From the NCBI GenBank assembly GCA_937891665.1, contig CALAGS010000213.1, positions 1-41,634 of the forward strand: a stretch of DNA of 41,634 bases, in the 5' to 3' direction. Made by a program: the position numbers and the translations under genes. Origin of the DNA: an uncultured Burkholderiales bacterium. GTDB lineage: Bacteria > Pseudomonadota > Gammaproteobacteria > Burkholderiales > Burkholderiaceae_C. Shown piece after piece: positions 18,406 to 27,661 of the stretch. The notes under the pieces were generated by a model, which saw only the letters and a program-made list of their open reading frames with translations, ran no database searches and was not told the DNA's origin. Within the stretch, counting starts at the first letter, position 1, and each line of letters opens with the position of its first letter.

Positions 18406-19653
18406 ATGACAGTGAATCTTCAAGCTCCCAACCCCGACCAGGTCTTGGCTGTTCCGGGTGTCCGCTTAGGCATTGCAGAGGCGGGCGTTCGCAAAGTGGG
18501 GCGCAAAGACCTCACTGTCATTTTGTTGGATGAAGGCAGCGCTGTTTCCGGTGTTTTCACGCAAAACCGATTTTGTGCCGCGCCGGTTCAAGTTTGCCGT
18601 GATCACTTGCAGCAAGTGAAGGCTTCAGAAGCGGGCACACACGTTCGAGCTTTGATCATCAACACGGGTAACGCCAACGCAGGCACCGGTGCCAAAGGAT
18701 TGGCCGACGCACGTGCCACTGCTGAAGCCCTGGCCTCAATTCTCAAAATCAAACCCCAACAAGTCTTGCCCTTCTCAACGGGCGTCATCATGGAAAACTT
18801 GCCTGTCGATCGCATTGTGGCGGGCATGCCTGCTGCCATTGCCGATGCGCAAGCAAAGCACTGGGCTAAGGCGGCTGAAGGCATCATGACCACCGACACC
18901 GTGCCCAAGGCTTTCAGCGCGCAAGTGGTGCTGTCTGGTCAGACGGTCACCATCACGGGCATTAGCAAAGGGGCTGGCATGATTCGGCCCAACATGGCCA
19001 CCATGCTGGGTTTCTTGGCCACCGACGCCAACATCGATCCGGCCTTGTTGCCTGCCTTGGCCACTGACTTGGCCAATGCCTCTTTCAATCGCATCACCAT
19101 TGATGGTGACACCTCGACCAACGACTCGTTCATCGTCATGGCCACGCGCAAATCGGCGCACCCAGTTATTTCAACTTGGGATTCGACTGATGGCAAAGCT
19201 TTGCGCCATGCCATGATGGCTGTGGCCCAAAAGCTGGCGCACGCCATCGTGCGAGATGGCGAAGGCGCCACCAAGTTCATCACCGTGCGCGTGGAAGGTG
19301 GCAAGACTACTGAAGAGTGTCTTTTGGCCGCTTACGCCATTGCCCATTCGCCCTTGGTTAAAACAGCCTTCTTTGCCAGCGACCCTAACTTAGGCCGCAT
19401 CTTGGCCGCGGTCGGTTACGCAGGCATTCACGATCTCAATCAAGACCTGATTGGTCTTTACCTCGACGATGTGTGTGTGGTGCAAAACGGAGGTCGCAAT
19501 CCGGCCTACCAAGAAGCCGATGGTCAACGTGTCATGAAGCAAAGTGAAATTACCATCAAAGTGGTGTTGGGACGCGGCCAGGCGGTAGACACCGTTTGGA
19601 CCTGTGATTTAAGCCACGACTATGTTTCCATTAATGCAGACTACCGATCATGA
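18406..19653 (+). CDS. argJ: Bifunctional glutamate N-acetyltransferase/ornithine acetyltransferase
   Basis: The 415-aa ArgJ recycles acetyl from N-acetylornithine to glutamate in arginine synthesis; many members also use acetyl-CoA. The self-cleavage site lies in [16 protein letters not shown]: cleavage before T199 would make the alpha and beta chains, T199 being the nucleophile. [11 protein letters not shown] (85-95) builds the oxyanion region, and the protein ends with [11 protein letters not shown], typical of the family. The ATG is nine bases after secA; the stop overlaps the next gene (ATGA). Whether it is mono- or bifunctional cannot be decided from sequence alone. Confidence 0.96.
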   Translation: MTVNLQAPNPDQVLAVPGVRLGIAEAGVRKVGRKDLTVILLDEGSAVSGVFTQNRFCAAPVQVCRDHLQQVKASEAGTHVRALIINTGNANAGTGAKGLADARATAEALASILKIKPQQVLPFSTGVIMENLPVDRIVAGMPAAIADAQAKHWAKAAEGIMTTDTVPKAFSAQVVLSGQTVTITGISKGAGMIRPNMATMLGFLATDANIDPALLPALATDLANASFNRITIDGDTSTNDSFIVMATRKSAHPVISTWDSTDGKALRHAMMAVAQKLAHAIVRDGEGATKFITVRVEGGKTTEECLLAAYAIAHSPLVKTAFFASDPNLGRILAAVGYAGIHDLNQDLIGLYLDDVCVVQNGGRNPAYQEADGQRVMKQSEITIKVVLGRGQAVDTVWTCDLSHDYVSINADYRS

Positions 19654-20546
19654 GCGACGCCATAGAAAAACTTTTAGAACGCGCTGTGCTCATGATGGAG
19701 CGCATTGAACGCGTATTGCCCCAGCCTTTAAGTGAGCCCAATTGGACTGAAGCCATTGCCTGGCGCTATCGCAAGCGTGCCTCTGGTCATGGCGTCTTAG
19801 AAGCTGTGCGCCATGTGTCAGACATGAACCTGGCTGACTTGCAGGAAATTGATGGACAGAAAGAAAAGTTGCAACAAAACACTTTGCAATTTGTAAAAGG
19901 CTTGCCGGCCAACAATGTGCTCCTGACGGGTTCACGTGGCACTGGCAAATCTTCCTTGATCAAAGCTTGTTTGAATGCCTATGCGTCACAAGGTTTGCGC
20001 CTCATTGAAGTTGACAAAGAAGACCTGACCGATTTACCCGACATTGTCGATGTGGTTGCTGGACGGCCAGAAAAATTCATCATCTTCTGTGATGACCTGA
20101 GCTTTGAAGATGGCGAAGGCGGCTACAAAGCTTTGAAATCCATTCTCGACGGTTCTGTGGCGGCATCGACACCCAATGTGCTCATCTACGCTACCAGCAA
20201 CCGACGCCATTTGTTGCCCGAGCACATGAAGGACAACCTCACCTACACCCACACCGAAGATGGTGAGGTGCATCCGGGCGAAGTCATTGAAGAAAAAATT
20301 TCTTTGTCCGAACGTTTTGGCTTGTGGATCAGTTTTTATCCCTTCTCTCAAGACGAATACCTGGCCATCGTGGCCCAATGGTTGCGGTCTCTGGGTGCTA
20401 GCGAAGCCGTCATTCAAGCCGCCGGACCTGAAGCCCTGGTCTGGGCCCTTGAACGTGGTTCGCGCAGTGGCCGAGTGGCCTATCAGTTTGCGCGAGATTG
20501 TGTGGGACGCATGGGGCAGGGCGCTTCGACTCAGCGATCACTGTGA
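19650..20546 (+). CDS. DUF815 family AAA ATPase
   Basis: The 298-aa protein has Walker [10 protein letters not shown] (94-102), Walker [13 protein letters not shown] (about 138-149) and [14 protein letters not shown] (sensor 1-like region), the layout of DUF815 P-loop ATPases. Its cellular role is not established. The N-terminal segment ([17 protein letters not shown]) is typical of the family. It overlaps argJ by four bases and the Nudix gene by four (GTGA), so argJ, this gene and mutT look translationally coupled. DnaA/IstB-like ATPases share the fold, but the [10 protein letters not shown] segment favours DUF815. Confidence 0.9.
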   Translation: MSDAIEKLLERAVLMMERIERVLPQPLSEPNWTEAIAWRYRKRASGHGVLEAVRHVSDMNLADLQEIDGQKEKLQQNTLQFVKGLPANNVLLTGSRGTGKSSLIKACLNAYASQGLRLIEVDKEDLTDLPDIVDVVAGRPEKFIIFCDDLSFEDGEGGYKALKSILDGSVAASTPNVLIYATSNRRHLLPEHMKDNLTYTHTEDGEVHPGEVIEEKISLSERFGLWISFYPFSQDEYLAIVAQWLRSLGASEAVIQAAGPEALVWALERGSRSGRVAYQFARDCVGRMGQGASTQRSL

Positions 20547-21040
20547 GTACAAGCGCTGCACCTGGCCAGTCTTTGTTGGTGGCGGATGCGCATCTTCAAC
20601 GCGATGGTGGACAAAATCGCAAGACAGTCGATGTGGCGGTGGGCATTTTGATCAATGCGCAAAATCAATTCTTGCTCACCTCAAGACCGCCAGGCAAAGT
20701 GTACGAAGCTTACTGGGAGTTTCCGGGGGGCAAGCTAGAGGCCCATGAAACCGTTGAACAGGCATTAACGCGAGAACTTGAAGAAGAGCTTGGTTTGAAG
20801 ATTGGTGATGTGCAAATTTGGCGACAACAGTTGGTGGACTATCCCCATGCTTTGGTCAGGCTGAACTTTTGCAAGGTTCGCAGTTGGCAAGGCAACTTGG
20901 AAATGCGAGAAGGCCAACAGTTTGCTTGGCAAAGCTTACCCGTTCAAGTGATGCCTGTATTGCCTGGCACCGTGCCTGTTCTAACTTGGTTGGCCGAAGA
21001 AAGTGGTTTCGTGGGTGACACGCATGTGGCTGTCAGTTAA
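20543..21040 (+). CDS. mutT: Nudix hydrolase, MutT-like
   Basis: The 165-aa product has a full Nudix box at 63-85 (G63, E69, R77, E78, E81, E82, G84), and TVDVAVGILINAQNQFLLTSRP before it resembles MutT, which hydrolyses 8-oxo-dGTP to prevent A:T to C:G changes. The start is chosen as GTG 20543, overlapping the upstream stop as GTGA; a longer frame from 20498 would run inside the ATPase gene. Activity as true MutT is inferred from this box and the length; other Nudix substrates are possible. Confidence 0.87.
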   Translation: MSTSAAPGQSLLVADAHLQRDGGQNRKTVDVAVGILINAQNQFLLTSRPPGKVYEAYWEFPGGKLEAHETVEQALTRELEEELGLKIGDVQIWRQQLVDYPHALVRLNFCKVRSWQGNLEMREGQQFAWQSLPVQVMPVLPGTVPVLTWLAEESGFVGDTHVAVS

Positions 21041-21047
21041 GCCCTAG

Positions 21048-21254
21048 TTACTGCAACTTAGGATCGCCAAAATTTTCTTGATCGGGGGGTGTGTCTTCGG
21101 GCACCCTGAAGCTCTCATTGGCCCAAGCACCCAAGTCAATGCCTTTGCATCTTGCGCTGCAAAAGGGACGGTAAGTATTGTCTGAGCTGAAAAGACTGGG
21201 GCCGCCACAGGTGGGGCACTTCACGTGTTTGGGCTTGGCAGATGGCTCACTCAT
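21048..21254 (-). CDS. yacG: DNA gyrase inhibitor YacG
   Basis: This 68-aa zinc protein has the four-cysteine pattern CPTC (C13, C16) and FCSARC (C32, C36), followed by DLGAWANESFRVPE, the family signature. In E. coli YacG binds GyrB and inhibits DNA binding. The C-terminal tail (TPPDQENF) is acidic. It is the last gene of the minus-strand run with zapD and coaE and converges on mutT, seven bases away. Confidence 0.94.
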   Translation of the reverse strand: MSEPSAKPKHVKCPTCGGPSLFSSDNTYRPFCSARCKGIDLGAWANESFRVPEDTPPDQENFGDPKLQ

Positions 21255-21284
21255 CGGTCTCAGTAGGTTCTCATGGCCTGCGCT

Positions 21285-22040
21285 TTAAGCGCAGAGCGTC
21301 ATTTCAAAGGGGGTGTCTTCTTTGTTGGCAAGCAGCTTGCCATCGGCTTGTTGTTGCATGAGCCGAATGACGACCAGCAGCCTGTTGCAGCTGATCTCGG
21401 GTGTGAGGTTCAAACTTTCGTCAATTCGCAAACGGAGCAGTTGAAAATTGCGTCCCTGCGGCAAATTTTGTTGAAGCTGGCCACCCGTTGCCATGACCTT
21501 TTGAGTGCTGCCAGATTCGCGCATCATTTTGAGAATGAGTTGAATCGCGTTGGCCAAAGGTGAAAAGTGTTGCGACCATTCGAACAAATTAGCTTGCCTG
21601 GAGGGAGGGGCATGGTGCTGCCATGCGTGGTAAGCAGGCAAGTCAAATTCGCAGGTTCCGCCTGGAATGGCTGTACGGCTTCGAATGCTGTTGAGGAATT
21701 CGCTTTCACCCAAAGCACTGCCCATTTTGCCAACCATGCTGTTGAGCGCTTCGAAGCGTTGTTCGAGTTGTGCAATGACCAGATCAAGCGCCTGCTCTGA
21801 AATGGAGGGGTTGCCACGATAGCTGTTGAGCTGCTGTTTATGGCGTTCAATGTCTTTGAGAATCTCTGATTTCAATTCTGAGCGGGAGGCCACTTCCATG
21901 ATTTCAAAAATCGTGGTGAGCGCGTAATGGTGATCAACTGCCTCGGAACGCTGACTCAGTTGGTTAAAGCGCGCAAACAAATGTTGCAGACGCAAATAGG
22001 TCCGAGTCCGTTCGTTGAGGGGGTATTCGTAAAGTATCAC
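21285..22040 (-). CDS. zapD: Cell division protein ZapD
   Basis: This 251-aa cytoplasmic protein bundles FtsZ filaments at the division ring. The N terminus ILYEYPLNERTRTYLRLQHLF is diagnostic of ZapD (YacF). A mostly helical first half is followed by a beta-rich second half (GGTCEFDLPAYHAW, LLRLRIDE). It lies between coaE and yacG, its usual neighbours in beta- and gammaproteobacteria. The gap to coaE is 22 bases. Confidence 0.94.
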   Translation of the reverse strand: MILYEYPLNERTRTYLRLQHLFARFNQLSQRSEAVDHHYALTTIFEIMEVASRSELKSEILKDIERHKQQLNSYRGNPSISEQALDLVIAQLEQRFEALNSMVGKMGSALGESEFLNSIRSRTAIPGGTCEFDLPAYHAWQHHAPPSRQANLFEWSQHFSPLANAIQLILKMMRESGSTQKVMATGGQLQQNLPQGRNFQLLRLRIDESLNLTPEISCNRLLVVIRLMQQQADGKLLANKEDTPFEMTLCA

Positions 22041-22062
22041 GCTGCGTCTTTCAGTGCCAAGA

Positions 22063-22677
22063 TCATAGCCCGAAGCGGGTCATCATTTCATGCACCAACT
22101 GCTTCAAGTCGGCTAAATTAATACCTTCGTTCAAAATGACCGCATCGGCACAGTCCAATCTCTGTTGCCGACTGGCTTGTTGAGAAATGATTCGCTCTAT
22201 TTCTGTCCGGCCTAGCTGGTTTCTGCTCATTACCCTCTGGATTTGAGTTTCAACGCCACAGTCAACCACGCAGACCAAGTCAACTTGGCGCCGCCAGCGA
22301 TCGCCAGACTCTACCAACAAGGGGACGTCATAGACTAAGCAGGCATGGCCTGCGGCTATGGCGGCAACACTTTCTTCTTGAAGGACTTGCCCCACCAAAG
22401 GGTGAATGATGGCCTCAAGCTGTCGCTTGCTTTCAGGGTTGGAAAAGACCAGTGCTCGCATGGCGTCTCTGTTCATGGCGCCATCTGGGGCTATCAATTG
22501 TTCGCCAAATTCAGCCAAGATGGCCGGAATGGCTCTCCCGCCGGGCATGGTGAGTGACCTGGAAATGGCATCGGCATCCATGACCGCCGCACCCGCGCTG
22601 GCCATGATGCTGGCCACCGTGCTCTTACCGCTGCCAATGCCGCCCGTCAGCCCCAGTCGAAGTGGCTTGCGGCTCAA
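22063..22677 (-). CDS. coaE: Dephospho-CoA kinase
   Basis: This 204-aa P-loop kinase phosphorylates the 3'-hydroxyl of dephospho-CoA, the last step in CoA synthesis. Walker A is GGIGSGKST (12-20); DADAISRSLT is the substrate-binding segment; YDVPLLVESG is a family motif. It starts four bases after the pilD stop, so it is probably co-transcribed with pilus genes, a common arrangement. Confidence 0.96.
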   Translation of the reverse strand: MSRKPLRLGLTGGIGSGKSTVASIMASAGAAVMDADAISRSLTMPGGRAIPAILAEFGEQLIAPDGAMNRDAMRALVFSNPESKRQLEAIIHPLVGQVLQEESVAAIAAGHACLVYDVPLLVESGDRWRRQVDLVCVVDCGVETQIQRVMSRNQLGRTEIERIISQQASRQQRLDCADAVILNEGINLADLKQLVHEMMTRFGL

Positions 22678-22681
22678 CGGG

Positions 22682-23545
22682 TTAAGCCCCCATGGAAATG
22701 CCTAAAAAGAAACATGCGAATCCAGAAAAGGCTAAAAAAGGTCCAAATGCGAAGTGTCCATTGTGACCCAGTTGCCCCCTCATTTTTTGGACAACTCCAA
22801 AAATCAGCCCAGAAACAGAGGCCAACAAGAGCAAAGGCAAAAGGCTCCAAACCCCCACCCAAGCGCCAAGGCCGGCCAGCAGTTTGAGATCACCCTGCCC
22901 CATACCCTCTTTGCCTGCAACTTTCTCAAAGCCCCAGCTGACCAGCCATAGAAGTCCATAGCCCAGAACCGCACCAGACAGTGAATGCATGAGTGGGGTG
23001 GGAGTGAGCGACATGGCGCTGCCAATGAGACCCACCCACAGCAAGGCTTGGGTCAGAACATCTGGGAGGAGGAATGTTTCGGCATCAATCCAGGCCAATG
23101 CCAAAAGGGCAGCGCAGAAGAAACCACCGAGCAAGGCTGTATAGCCAAAACCAAACTTCAGGAGTGACATGCAAAACAATACAGCTGTGAGGAGTTCAAC
23201 CCCTGGGTAGCGAAAGGAAATGGCTTCATTGCAATGTTTGCAGCGTCCAAAGCGCCCAACAAAAGACAAAACTGGAATGAGCTCATACCAACCCAGTGTG
23301 TGGCGGCAGTGAGGGCAGTGTGATCGTGGCGTCGATAAATTGAAGTTAGCGGTGCTACTGTCGTCCGTCGTCAAAATCATTTGTGGCAAACGGTGAATGA
23401 GCACGTTGACAAAGCTACCGATGACCAGGCCAATGGCAGCCATCAAAATGATCTCAGCCAAGCTGACTTCTACAAAGTGCGGCATGACCCAGCCCATGCT
23501 GCCAGGGGGCAGCCACAATTGAGGCCATGCAGTCAGGGTGATCAA
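22682..23545 (-). CDS. pilD: Prepilin peptidase/N-methyltransferase
   Basis: This 287-aa inner-membrane aspartic protease cleaves and methylates type IV prepilins. The four-cysteine cytoplasmic zinc loop is present (CPHCRHTLG and CKHCNEAIS), as are the catalytic Asp in LAWIDAETFLLPD and the GMGQGDLKLL motif. About eight hydrophobic segments follow the expected pattern. The start is a TTG at 23545 overlapping the pilC stop as TTGA, with AGGA eight bases upstream; the first ATG is 16 codons further in. No pilin gene is in the window. Confidence 0.94.
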   Translation of the reverse strand: MITLTAWPQLWLPPGSMGWVMPHFVEVSLAEIILMAAIGLVIGSFVNVLIHRLPQMILTTDDSSTANFNLSTPRSHCPHCRHTLGWYELIPVLSFVGRFGRCKHCNEAISFRYPGVELLTAVLFCMSLLKFGFGYTALLGGFFCAALLALAWIDAETFLLPDVLTQALLWVGLIGSAMSLTPTPLMHSLSGAVLGYGLLWLVSWGFEKVAGKEGMGQGDLKLLAGLGAWVGVWSLLPLLLLASVSGLIFGVVQKMRGQLGHNGHFAFGPFLAFSGFACFFLGISMGA

Positions 23546-24666
23546 AAGACTTGTCCTAAGTTGAAGATGGGCATGTACAAAGCCAACAAAATGCCGCCTA
23601 TGAGCGTGCCCAGCACGACCATGATGACGGGCTCGAGGAGCGTGGACAGATTGCCAATTTGTTGATTCAGATCGGACTCCATGAGTTTGGCTGTACGTTC
23701 AAGCATGGTATCAAGTGATCCCGTTTCTTCGCCTATGGCGCACATCTGAATGGTCATGGCAGAGAACAAGTTGGATTTTGACATGGCCTTGCTTAAACTG
23801 TTGCCCTCTAGAATGCTTTGCGTCATAGCCAGCGTGGCTTGTGCCAAATTGGGTGAGACAGTTGCGGCTGAAGCGGGTGCCAGTGCTTCGGCCAAAGGAA
23901 TGCCGGCCTGAAGCAAAGCCGACAAGGTTTGTGTCCATTTGACGATCATGGCGGTTTGCAAAAGCGCCCCTACAACAGGACATAGGAAGGCCATTTTTTC
24001 AAAAATGATTTGGAGCTTCAAGGACCTGTGGTGCACCCTATGCAGCAATGCGATGAGTGCCAAAAGCGATCCTGAAAGCACGCCAGCCCATTGCCCCACC
24101 CAAAAGCTCATGTTGATCAATTGCTGTGTTGCCCAAGGCAATGACGCGCCCATGCTCTTGAAAACATCTTCAAAGACAGGCACCACCCACACCAAGATGA
24201 CCACCAGCACAATGACAGCGACGACCAAGATGCTTGCTGGGTAAATGAGCGCATTTTTGAGTTTGGCTTTCAGGGTGGCGTGGGCCTCAAGGGTATCTGC
24301 CAAGCGGCTCAATATTGTGTCCAAAATGCCAGCTGACTCGCCTGCGTGCAACAAACTGCAGTAATGTTGATTGAAAACTTGCGGATGCTTTTGAAAAGCA
24401 GTGTGCAGCGACTGGCCTGCATTGACTTCGTTCCGAAGTGTTTGCAATGTGTTGCCAAAAGCTTTCTGAGTAGCGCGATTGCCCACAATGCTTTGACTAA
24501 GCAATTCAAAAGCCTGCGACAGCGGAATGCCTGCACTCATGAGCGCCGACCACTGCCGCGTGAAAACGCTCAGTGTTTTGGCCGGAACAGGCTTGCTTGT
24601 CAGCTTGCGAGGGGGCGCAACCTGCCGTCTGGCAACTGCACGGGAGAGGGCAGCATCAAGTGACAT
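23542..24666 (-). CDS. pilC: Type IV pilus inner-membrane platform protein PilC (GspF family)
   Basis: The 374-aa protein has two GspF domains (about 40-165 and 240-365) with three membrane helices, including ASILVVAVIVLVVILVWVV and the C-terminal VIMVVLGTLIGGILLALYM. VFTRQWSALMSAGIPLSQAFELL and WTQTLSALLQAGIPLAEAL are the duplicated family signature. I start it at ATG 24666, 11 bases inside pilB; an upstream frame would overlap pilB further. This leaves an N-terminal region of about 35 residues (AVARRQVAPPRKLTSKP), shorter than usual PilC (about 405 aa), so the leading small domain seems lost. Confidence 0.9.
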   Translation of the reverse strand: MSLDAALSRAVARRQVAPPRKLTSKPVPAKTLSVFTRQWSALMSAGIPLSQAFELLSQSIVGNRATQKAFGNTLQTLRNEVNAGQSLHTAFQKHPQVFNQHYCSLLHAGESAGILDTILSRLADTLEAHATLKAKLKNALIYPASILVVAVIVLVVILVWVVPVFEDVFKSMGASLPWATQQLINMSFWVGQWAGVLSGSLLALIALLHRVHHRSLKLQIIFEKMAFLCPVVGALLQTAMIVKWTQTLSALLQAGIPLAEALAPASAATVSPNLAQATLAMTQSILEGNSLSKAMSKSNLFSAMTIQMCAIGEETGSLDTMLERTAKLMESDLNQQIGNLSTLLEPVIMVVLGTLIGGILLALYMPIFNLGQVF

Positions 24667-25867
24667 CGGTGTGAGCCAGTACTTCGGACAAAGAGGTGAT
24701 GCCCATGGAGGCTTGCAGAAGTCCTGCGTGTCGCAGCGTGGTGACACCTTCTTTTTCGGCTTGCGCTGTCAGTTCATGGCCACTGGCATTGTGCAAAATC
24801 AAATGTTGCAATGCCGCTGTAATCGGCATGACTTGGAACAAACCAATTCGCCCCCAATAGCCGTTGTGGCACTGTGAGCAGCCTTTTGCCGAATAAAAAT
24901 GATGCTGTGGCGCAGCTTGGTCGGTGAAAGACTGGAGACCTAATTCTTTCAGTGATTGAGATGACACACTGACGGGCGTTCGACAGTGCACGCACAAGCG
25001 GCGAACCAAGCGCTGTGCAGAAATGAGGCTGATGCTAGAGGCCAAGTTGTAGGTGGCAACGCCCATGTTGCGAAGGCGAACCAAAGCGCTGGGTGCGTCT
25101 TGTGTATGCAAAGTAGACAGCACCAAATGACCGGTTTGCGAGGCCTTCATGACAATGTCTGCCGTTTCGTGGTCTCTGATTTCTCCCACCATGAGAATGT
25201 CAGGGTCTTGGCGTAAAAAGGCGCGAAGTGATGTGGCGAAATTCAGGCCAATTTTTTCTTTCACATTGACTTGATTGATACCCGGCAATTGAATTTCAGA
25301 GGGGTCTTCGACGCTGGCAATGTTCACTTCAGCCCGATTCAGCAGGTTCAAACAGGCATACAAAGATTGAGACTTGCCTGAACCTGTGGGTCCTGTGACC
25401 AAAACCATGCCATGTGGTTTTTGGACAGCAGCAAGCATTTTTTGTTTGTCGGCAGGGCTATAACCCAGGTGATCTAAGTTGAGCTTTGCCAAATCGGTTG
25501 GCAATATGCGCACCACAATCTTCTCGCCAAAGAGTGTCGGCAATGTACTCACCCGTAAATTCAGGCGCTGTGTATTTTTGAGTCCAAGATTCATGCGGCC
25601 ATCTTGCGGCAAGCGTTTTTCTGCTATGTCTAAGCGCGACAAAACTTTGATGCGAGACACAATTTGGTCTTTAAACTCATAGGGCGGTGCCGGAATTTCT
25701 TGCAGCACGCCATCGACACGCAAGCGGACACGGAAGAAATTTTCGAAAGGTTCGAAATGGATGTCAGAGGCTCTAAGCTGCGCTGCTATTTCCCACGTTT
25801 GCTGAAGGTAGTGAACAACAGGCGCGTCTGAAGGCGTGGGCAGGTTGCCGGAATGATGAATTGCCAT
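24656..25867 (-). CDS. pilB: Type IV pilus assembly ATPase PilB/GspE, short form
   Basis: This 403-aa secretion ATPase powers pilus extension. It contains ASDIHFEPFENFFRVRLRVDG (N2 domain), Walker A GPTGSGKSQ, the Asp box, Walker B ILMVGEIRDHETAD, and the tetracysteine zinc module (CVHC and CSQC). Typical PilB is about 570 aa; the N-terminal MshEN/N1 region of roughly 150 residues is absent. The 63 bases between it and the upstream methyltransferase hold no remnant. The ATG at 25867 has no strong Shine-Dalgarno. A PilT retraction ATPase is less likely because of the zinc module and the pilC/pilD context. Confidence 0.9.
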   Translation of the reverse strand: MAIHHSGNLPTPSDAPVVHYLQQTWEIAAQLRASDIHFEPFENFFRVRLRVDGVLQEIPAPPYEFKDQIVSRIKVLSRLDIAEKRLPQDGRMNLGLKNTQRLNLRVSTLPTLFGEKIVVRILPTDLAKLNLDHLGYSPADKQKMLAAVQKPHGMVLVTGPTGSGKSQSLYACLNLLNRAEVNIASVEDPSEIQLPGINQVNVKEKIGLNFATSLRAFLRQDPDILMVGEIRDHETADIVMKASQTGHLVLSTLHTQDAPSALVRLRNMGVATYNLASSISLISAQRLVRRLCVHCRTPVSVSSQSLKELGLQSFTDQAAPQHHFYSAKGCSQCHNGYWGRIGLFQVMPITAALQHLILHNASGHELTAQAEKEGVTTLRHAGLLQASMGITSLSEVLAHTDVT

Positions 25868-25930
25868 CTGAACGCCATTTCATAAGAACAGGACGTTCAA
25901 TGATGCGTGCGATTTGGCAATTTAAACGCT

Positions 25931-26524
25931 TCAAATTCGAAATGCAAGAATTTGTGCGGTGGTGTGTGACCCTGTGTGATAACTGCCTTCGGCCAATGTG
26001 CGCACACCTTGGTGTGCAAAAAAAACATGCAATGGCGCTATTTCCCCCTGCAATATCTCGACACCAGGGTATTTGCCTGATGCATTGTCTTCTGCAGAAA
26101 CTTTGGACTCATGAATCAGTGCGCCACCGACGCGCAAACTGACTGGCAGCTGAGCATTGAGTCTTTGTCGAATGGGCGATTCAGGTTGAGAAAAAACACT
26201 GACCACGACATCCCAAGCATTGGGTTCAAGTTGAAAGTCATTCAAGTCTGCCAACAGGCATTCAATTTTGACTTGATGCTTCTCGGCCAGTGCTTGCGCT
26301 TTGGCAAGGCCTACACTTGAAAAATCAACAGCAGTGACTTCGAAGCCCAGTTGGGCCAAGTACACCGCGTTGCGACCTTCACCCTCGCTTAGAGAAATGA
26401 CTTTGCCTTTTTTGACTTGAGGCGCAGCCCAGACCAAAAAATCGTTGGGCGCTTCGCCGTAAGCATAATCGTGGCTTGAGAAGCGATCATCCCAATAGCG
26501 GCGGCCTTTTTTTTCTTGTGTCAT
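25931..26524 (-). CDS. Class I SAM-dependent methyltransferase
   Basis: The 197-aa protein has the Rossmann-type motif I VISLSEGEGRNAVYLAQLG (43-61), followed by VTAVDFSSVGLAKAQALAE (acidic SAM-ribose contact) and WDVVVSVFSQP (motif IV region). The N terminus YWDDRFSSHDYAYGEAPNDFL resembles TehB/thiopurine-type small methyltransferases. The substrate is unknown. It reads in the same direction as pilB, 63 bases upstream, and might be co-transcribed, but no functional link to pili is evident. Confidence 0.8.
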   Translation of the reverse strand: MTQEKKGRRYWDDRFSSHDYAYGEAPNDFLVWAAPQVKKGKVISLSEGEGRNAVYLAQLGFEVTAVDFSSVGLAKAQALAEKHQVKIECLLADLNDFQLEPNAWDVVVSVFSQPESPIRQRLNAQLPVSLRVGGALIHESKVSAEDNASGKYPGVEILQGEIAPLHVFFAHQGVRTLAEGSYHTGSHTTAQILAFRI

Positions 26525-26593
26525 TTTTTCAGTTTAAAGCAATGGTCACAATACTGAGTCAGCTTGTAACCCAAGCCTGCTGCGAAATGATTT

Positions 26594-27307
26594 TCAGTTG
26601 GCCAAGCCTACAAAAACGTTTTGAACGTCATCATTGCCGTCAATGGCAGCCAAGAAATTTTCCACTTCCTCAAGCTGCTCGGCGCTGAGGTTGGCAGGGT
26701 TAACGGGGTTTTTGGGTTTGTAGCCCAACTTGTTGGACAACACCGTGAAGCCATGCTCGGGCAAAGCCTTGCTGACCAAATCTAGATCTGTTGGGTCTGT
26801 GATGAACACCGTCACACCGTCTTCATCGGCGGCTTCAAAGTCTTGTGCACCAGCTTCAATGGCGGCCATCTCGGCATCTGCATCAGCTTTGGAAGCTTCT
26901 GCTTCAATCATGCCCACATGGTCAAAATCCCAAGACACAGAACCTGAAGAGCCCAGTTGTCCTTTGCGGAAAAGCACGCGAACTTCAGAGGCGGTCCGGT
27001 TGAGGTTGTCGGTCAGGGCCTCGACCATCAAAGGCACCTGATGGGGCGCAAAACCTTCGTAAATAACGCGTTCAAAATTAACGGGGTCGCCCAACAAGCC
27101 GGCGCCTTTTTTGATGGCGCGCTCTAGAGTGTCTTTGGGCATAGAGACCTTGCGAGCTTGCTCCACGACCAAGCGCAGTCGAGAGTTGGCGGCGGGATCG
27201 GCCCCACTCTTGGCGGCCACCATGATGTCTTTGGCCAAGCGCCCAAAGAGTTTGCCTCTAGCGTCTGCGGCTTGTGCCTTGCCTTTTGCTTTCCACTGGG
27301 CGCCCAT
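26594..27307 (-). CDS. yebC: YebC/PmpR family protein
   Basis: The 237-aa protein is a full-length YebC/TACO1 member: [21 protein letters not shown] at the N terminus with basic helices, then [28 protein letters not shown] and the acidic C-terminal half. Some members are described as transcription regulators, others as ribosome-associated factors easing polyproline translation. The usual neighbour ruvC is not present here. Confidence 0.94.
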   Translation of the reverse strand: MGAQWKAKGKAQAADARGKLFGRLAKDIMVAAKSGADPAANSRLRLVVEQARKVSMPKDTLERAIKKGAGLLGDPVNFERVIYEGFAPHQVPLMVEALTDNLNRTASEVRVLFRKGQLGSSGSVSWDFDHVGMIEAEASKADADAEMAAIEAGAQDFEAADEDGVTVFITDPTDLDLVSKALPEHGFTVLSNKLGYKPKNPVNPANLSAEQLEEVENFLAAIDGNDDVQNVFVGLAN

Positions 27308-27369
27308 GGGGTCTACTTTCTGTGTGAAGATTTAAGGGGTCATTTTAAGTCATGCGCCCCCTTTAAAAC

Positions 27370-27558
27370 TTAGACCGTGATATCGACGTTGCCGCCTTTG
27401 GGCTTGTCATTGGATCTGACCTCTTGCCGAACTACTTCGCGTTGAGGCTCCATTTTTGGCGGTGGATCATTTTTGACCTTTTGCTCCGTTTTGACGGGCC
27501 GTTCTTGTTGTACTCGAGGCGGTTCTGGTCTTTGACTGGCAGGGCGAATTTCTGACAT
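27370..27558 (-). CDS. Small charged, proline-rich protein, function unknown
   Basis: This 62-aa open frame has CGGAG six bases before its ATG, which supports translation. The product is rich in Pro, Lys, Glu, Gln and Arg (PPRVQQERPVKTEQKV), lacks Cys, aromatic residues and any hydrophobic stretch, and ends GGNVDITV; it is probably disordered. I recognise no family. It is divergent from the cysteine-repeat gene and follows yebC on the same strand. It may be a chance frame, but start signal and isolation argue for a gene. Confidence 0.5.
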   Translation of the reverse strand: MSEIRPASQRPEPPRVQQERPVKTEQKVKNDPPPKMEPQREVVRQEVRSNDKPKGGNVDITV

Positions 27559-27661
27559 GGTAAAACTCCGTCAAGTCGAGATTTGAAAAGTGTGGCGCGT
27601 TGCCAAAGGTCATTGTCAACCAAAATGCCACGGAAAGGGTTAAATCCAAAGGAAGCTTTTC

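Noticed and set aside
20498..20542. Upstream extension of the Nudix gene
   Set aside because: These codons are inside the DUF815 gene; the GTG overlapping the stop is a simpler start and gives the usual MutT length.
25741..25760. GGTTCGAAA-like segment as a tRNA T loop
   Set aside because: It lies in pilB coding sequence and no acceptor or anticodon arms can be drawn around it.
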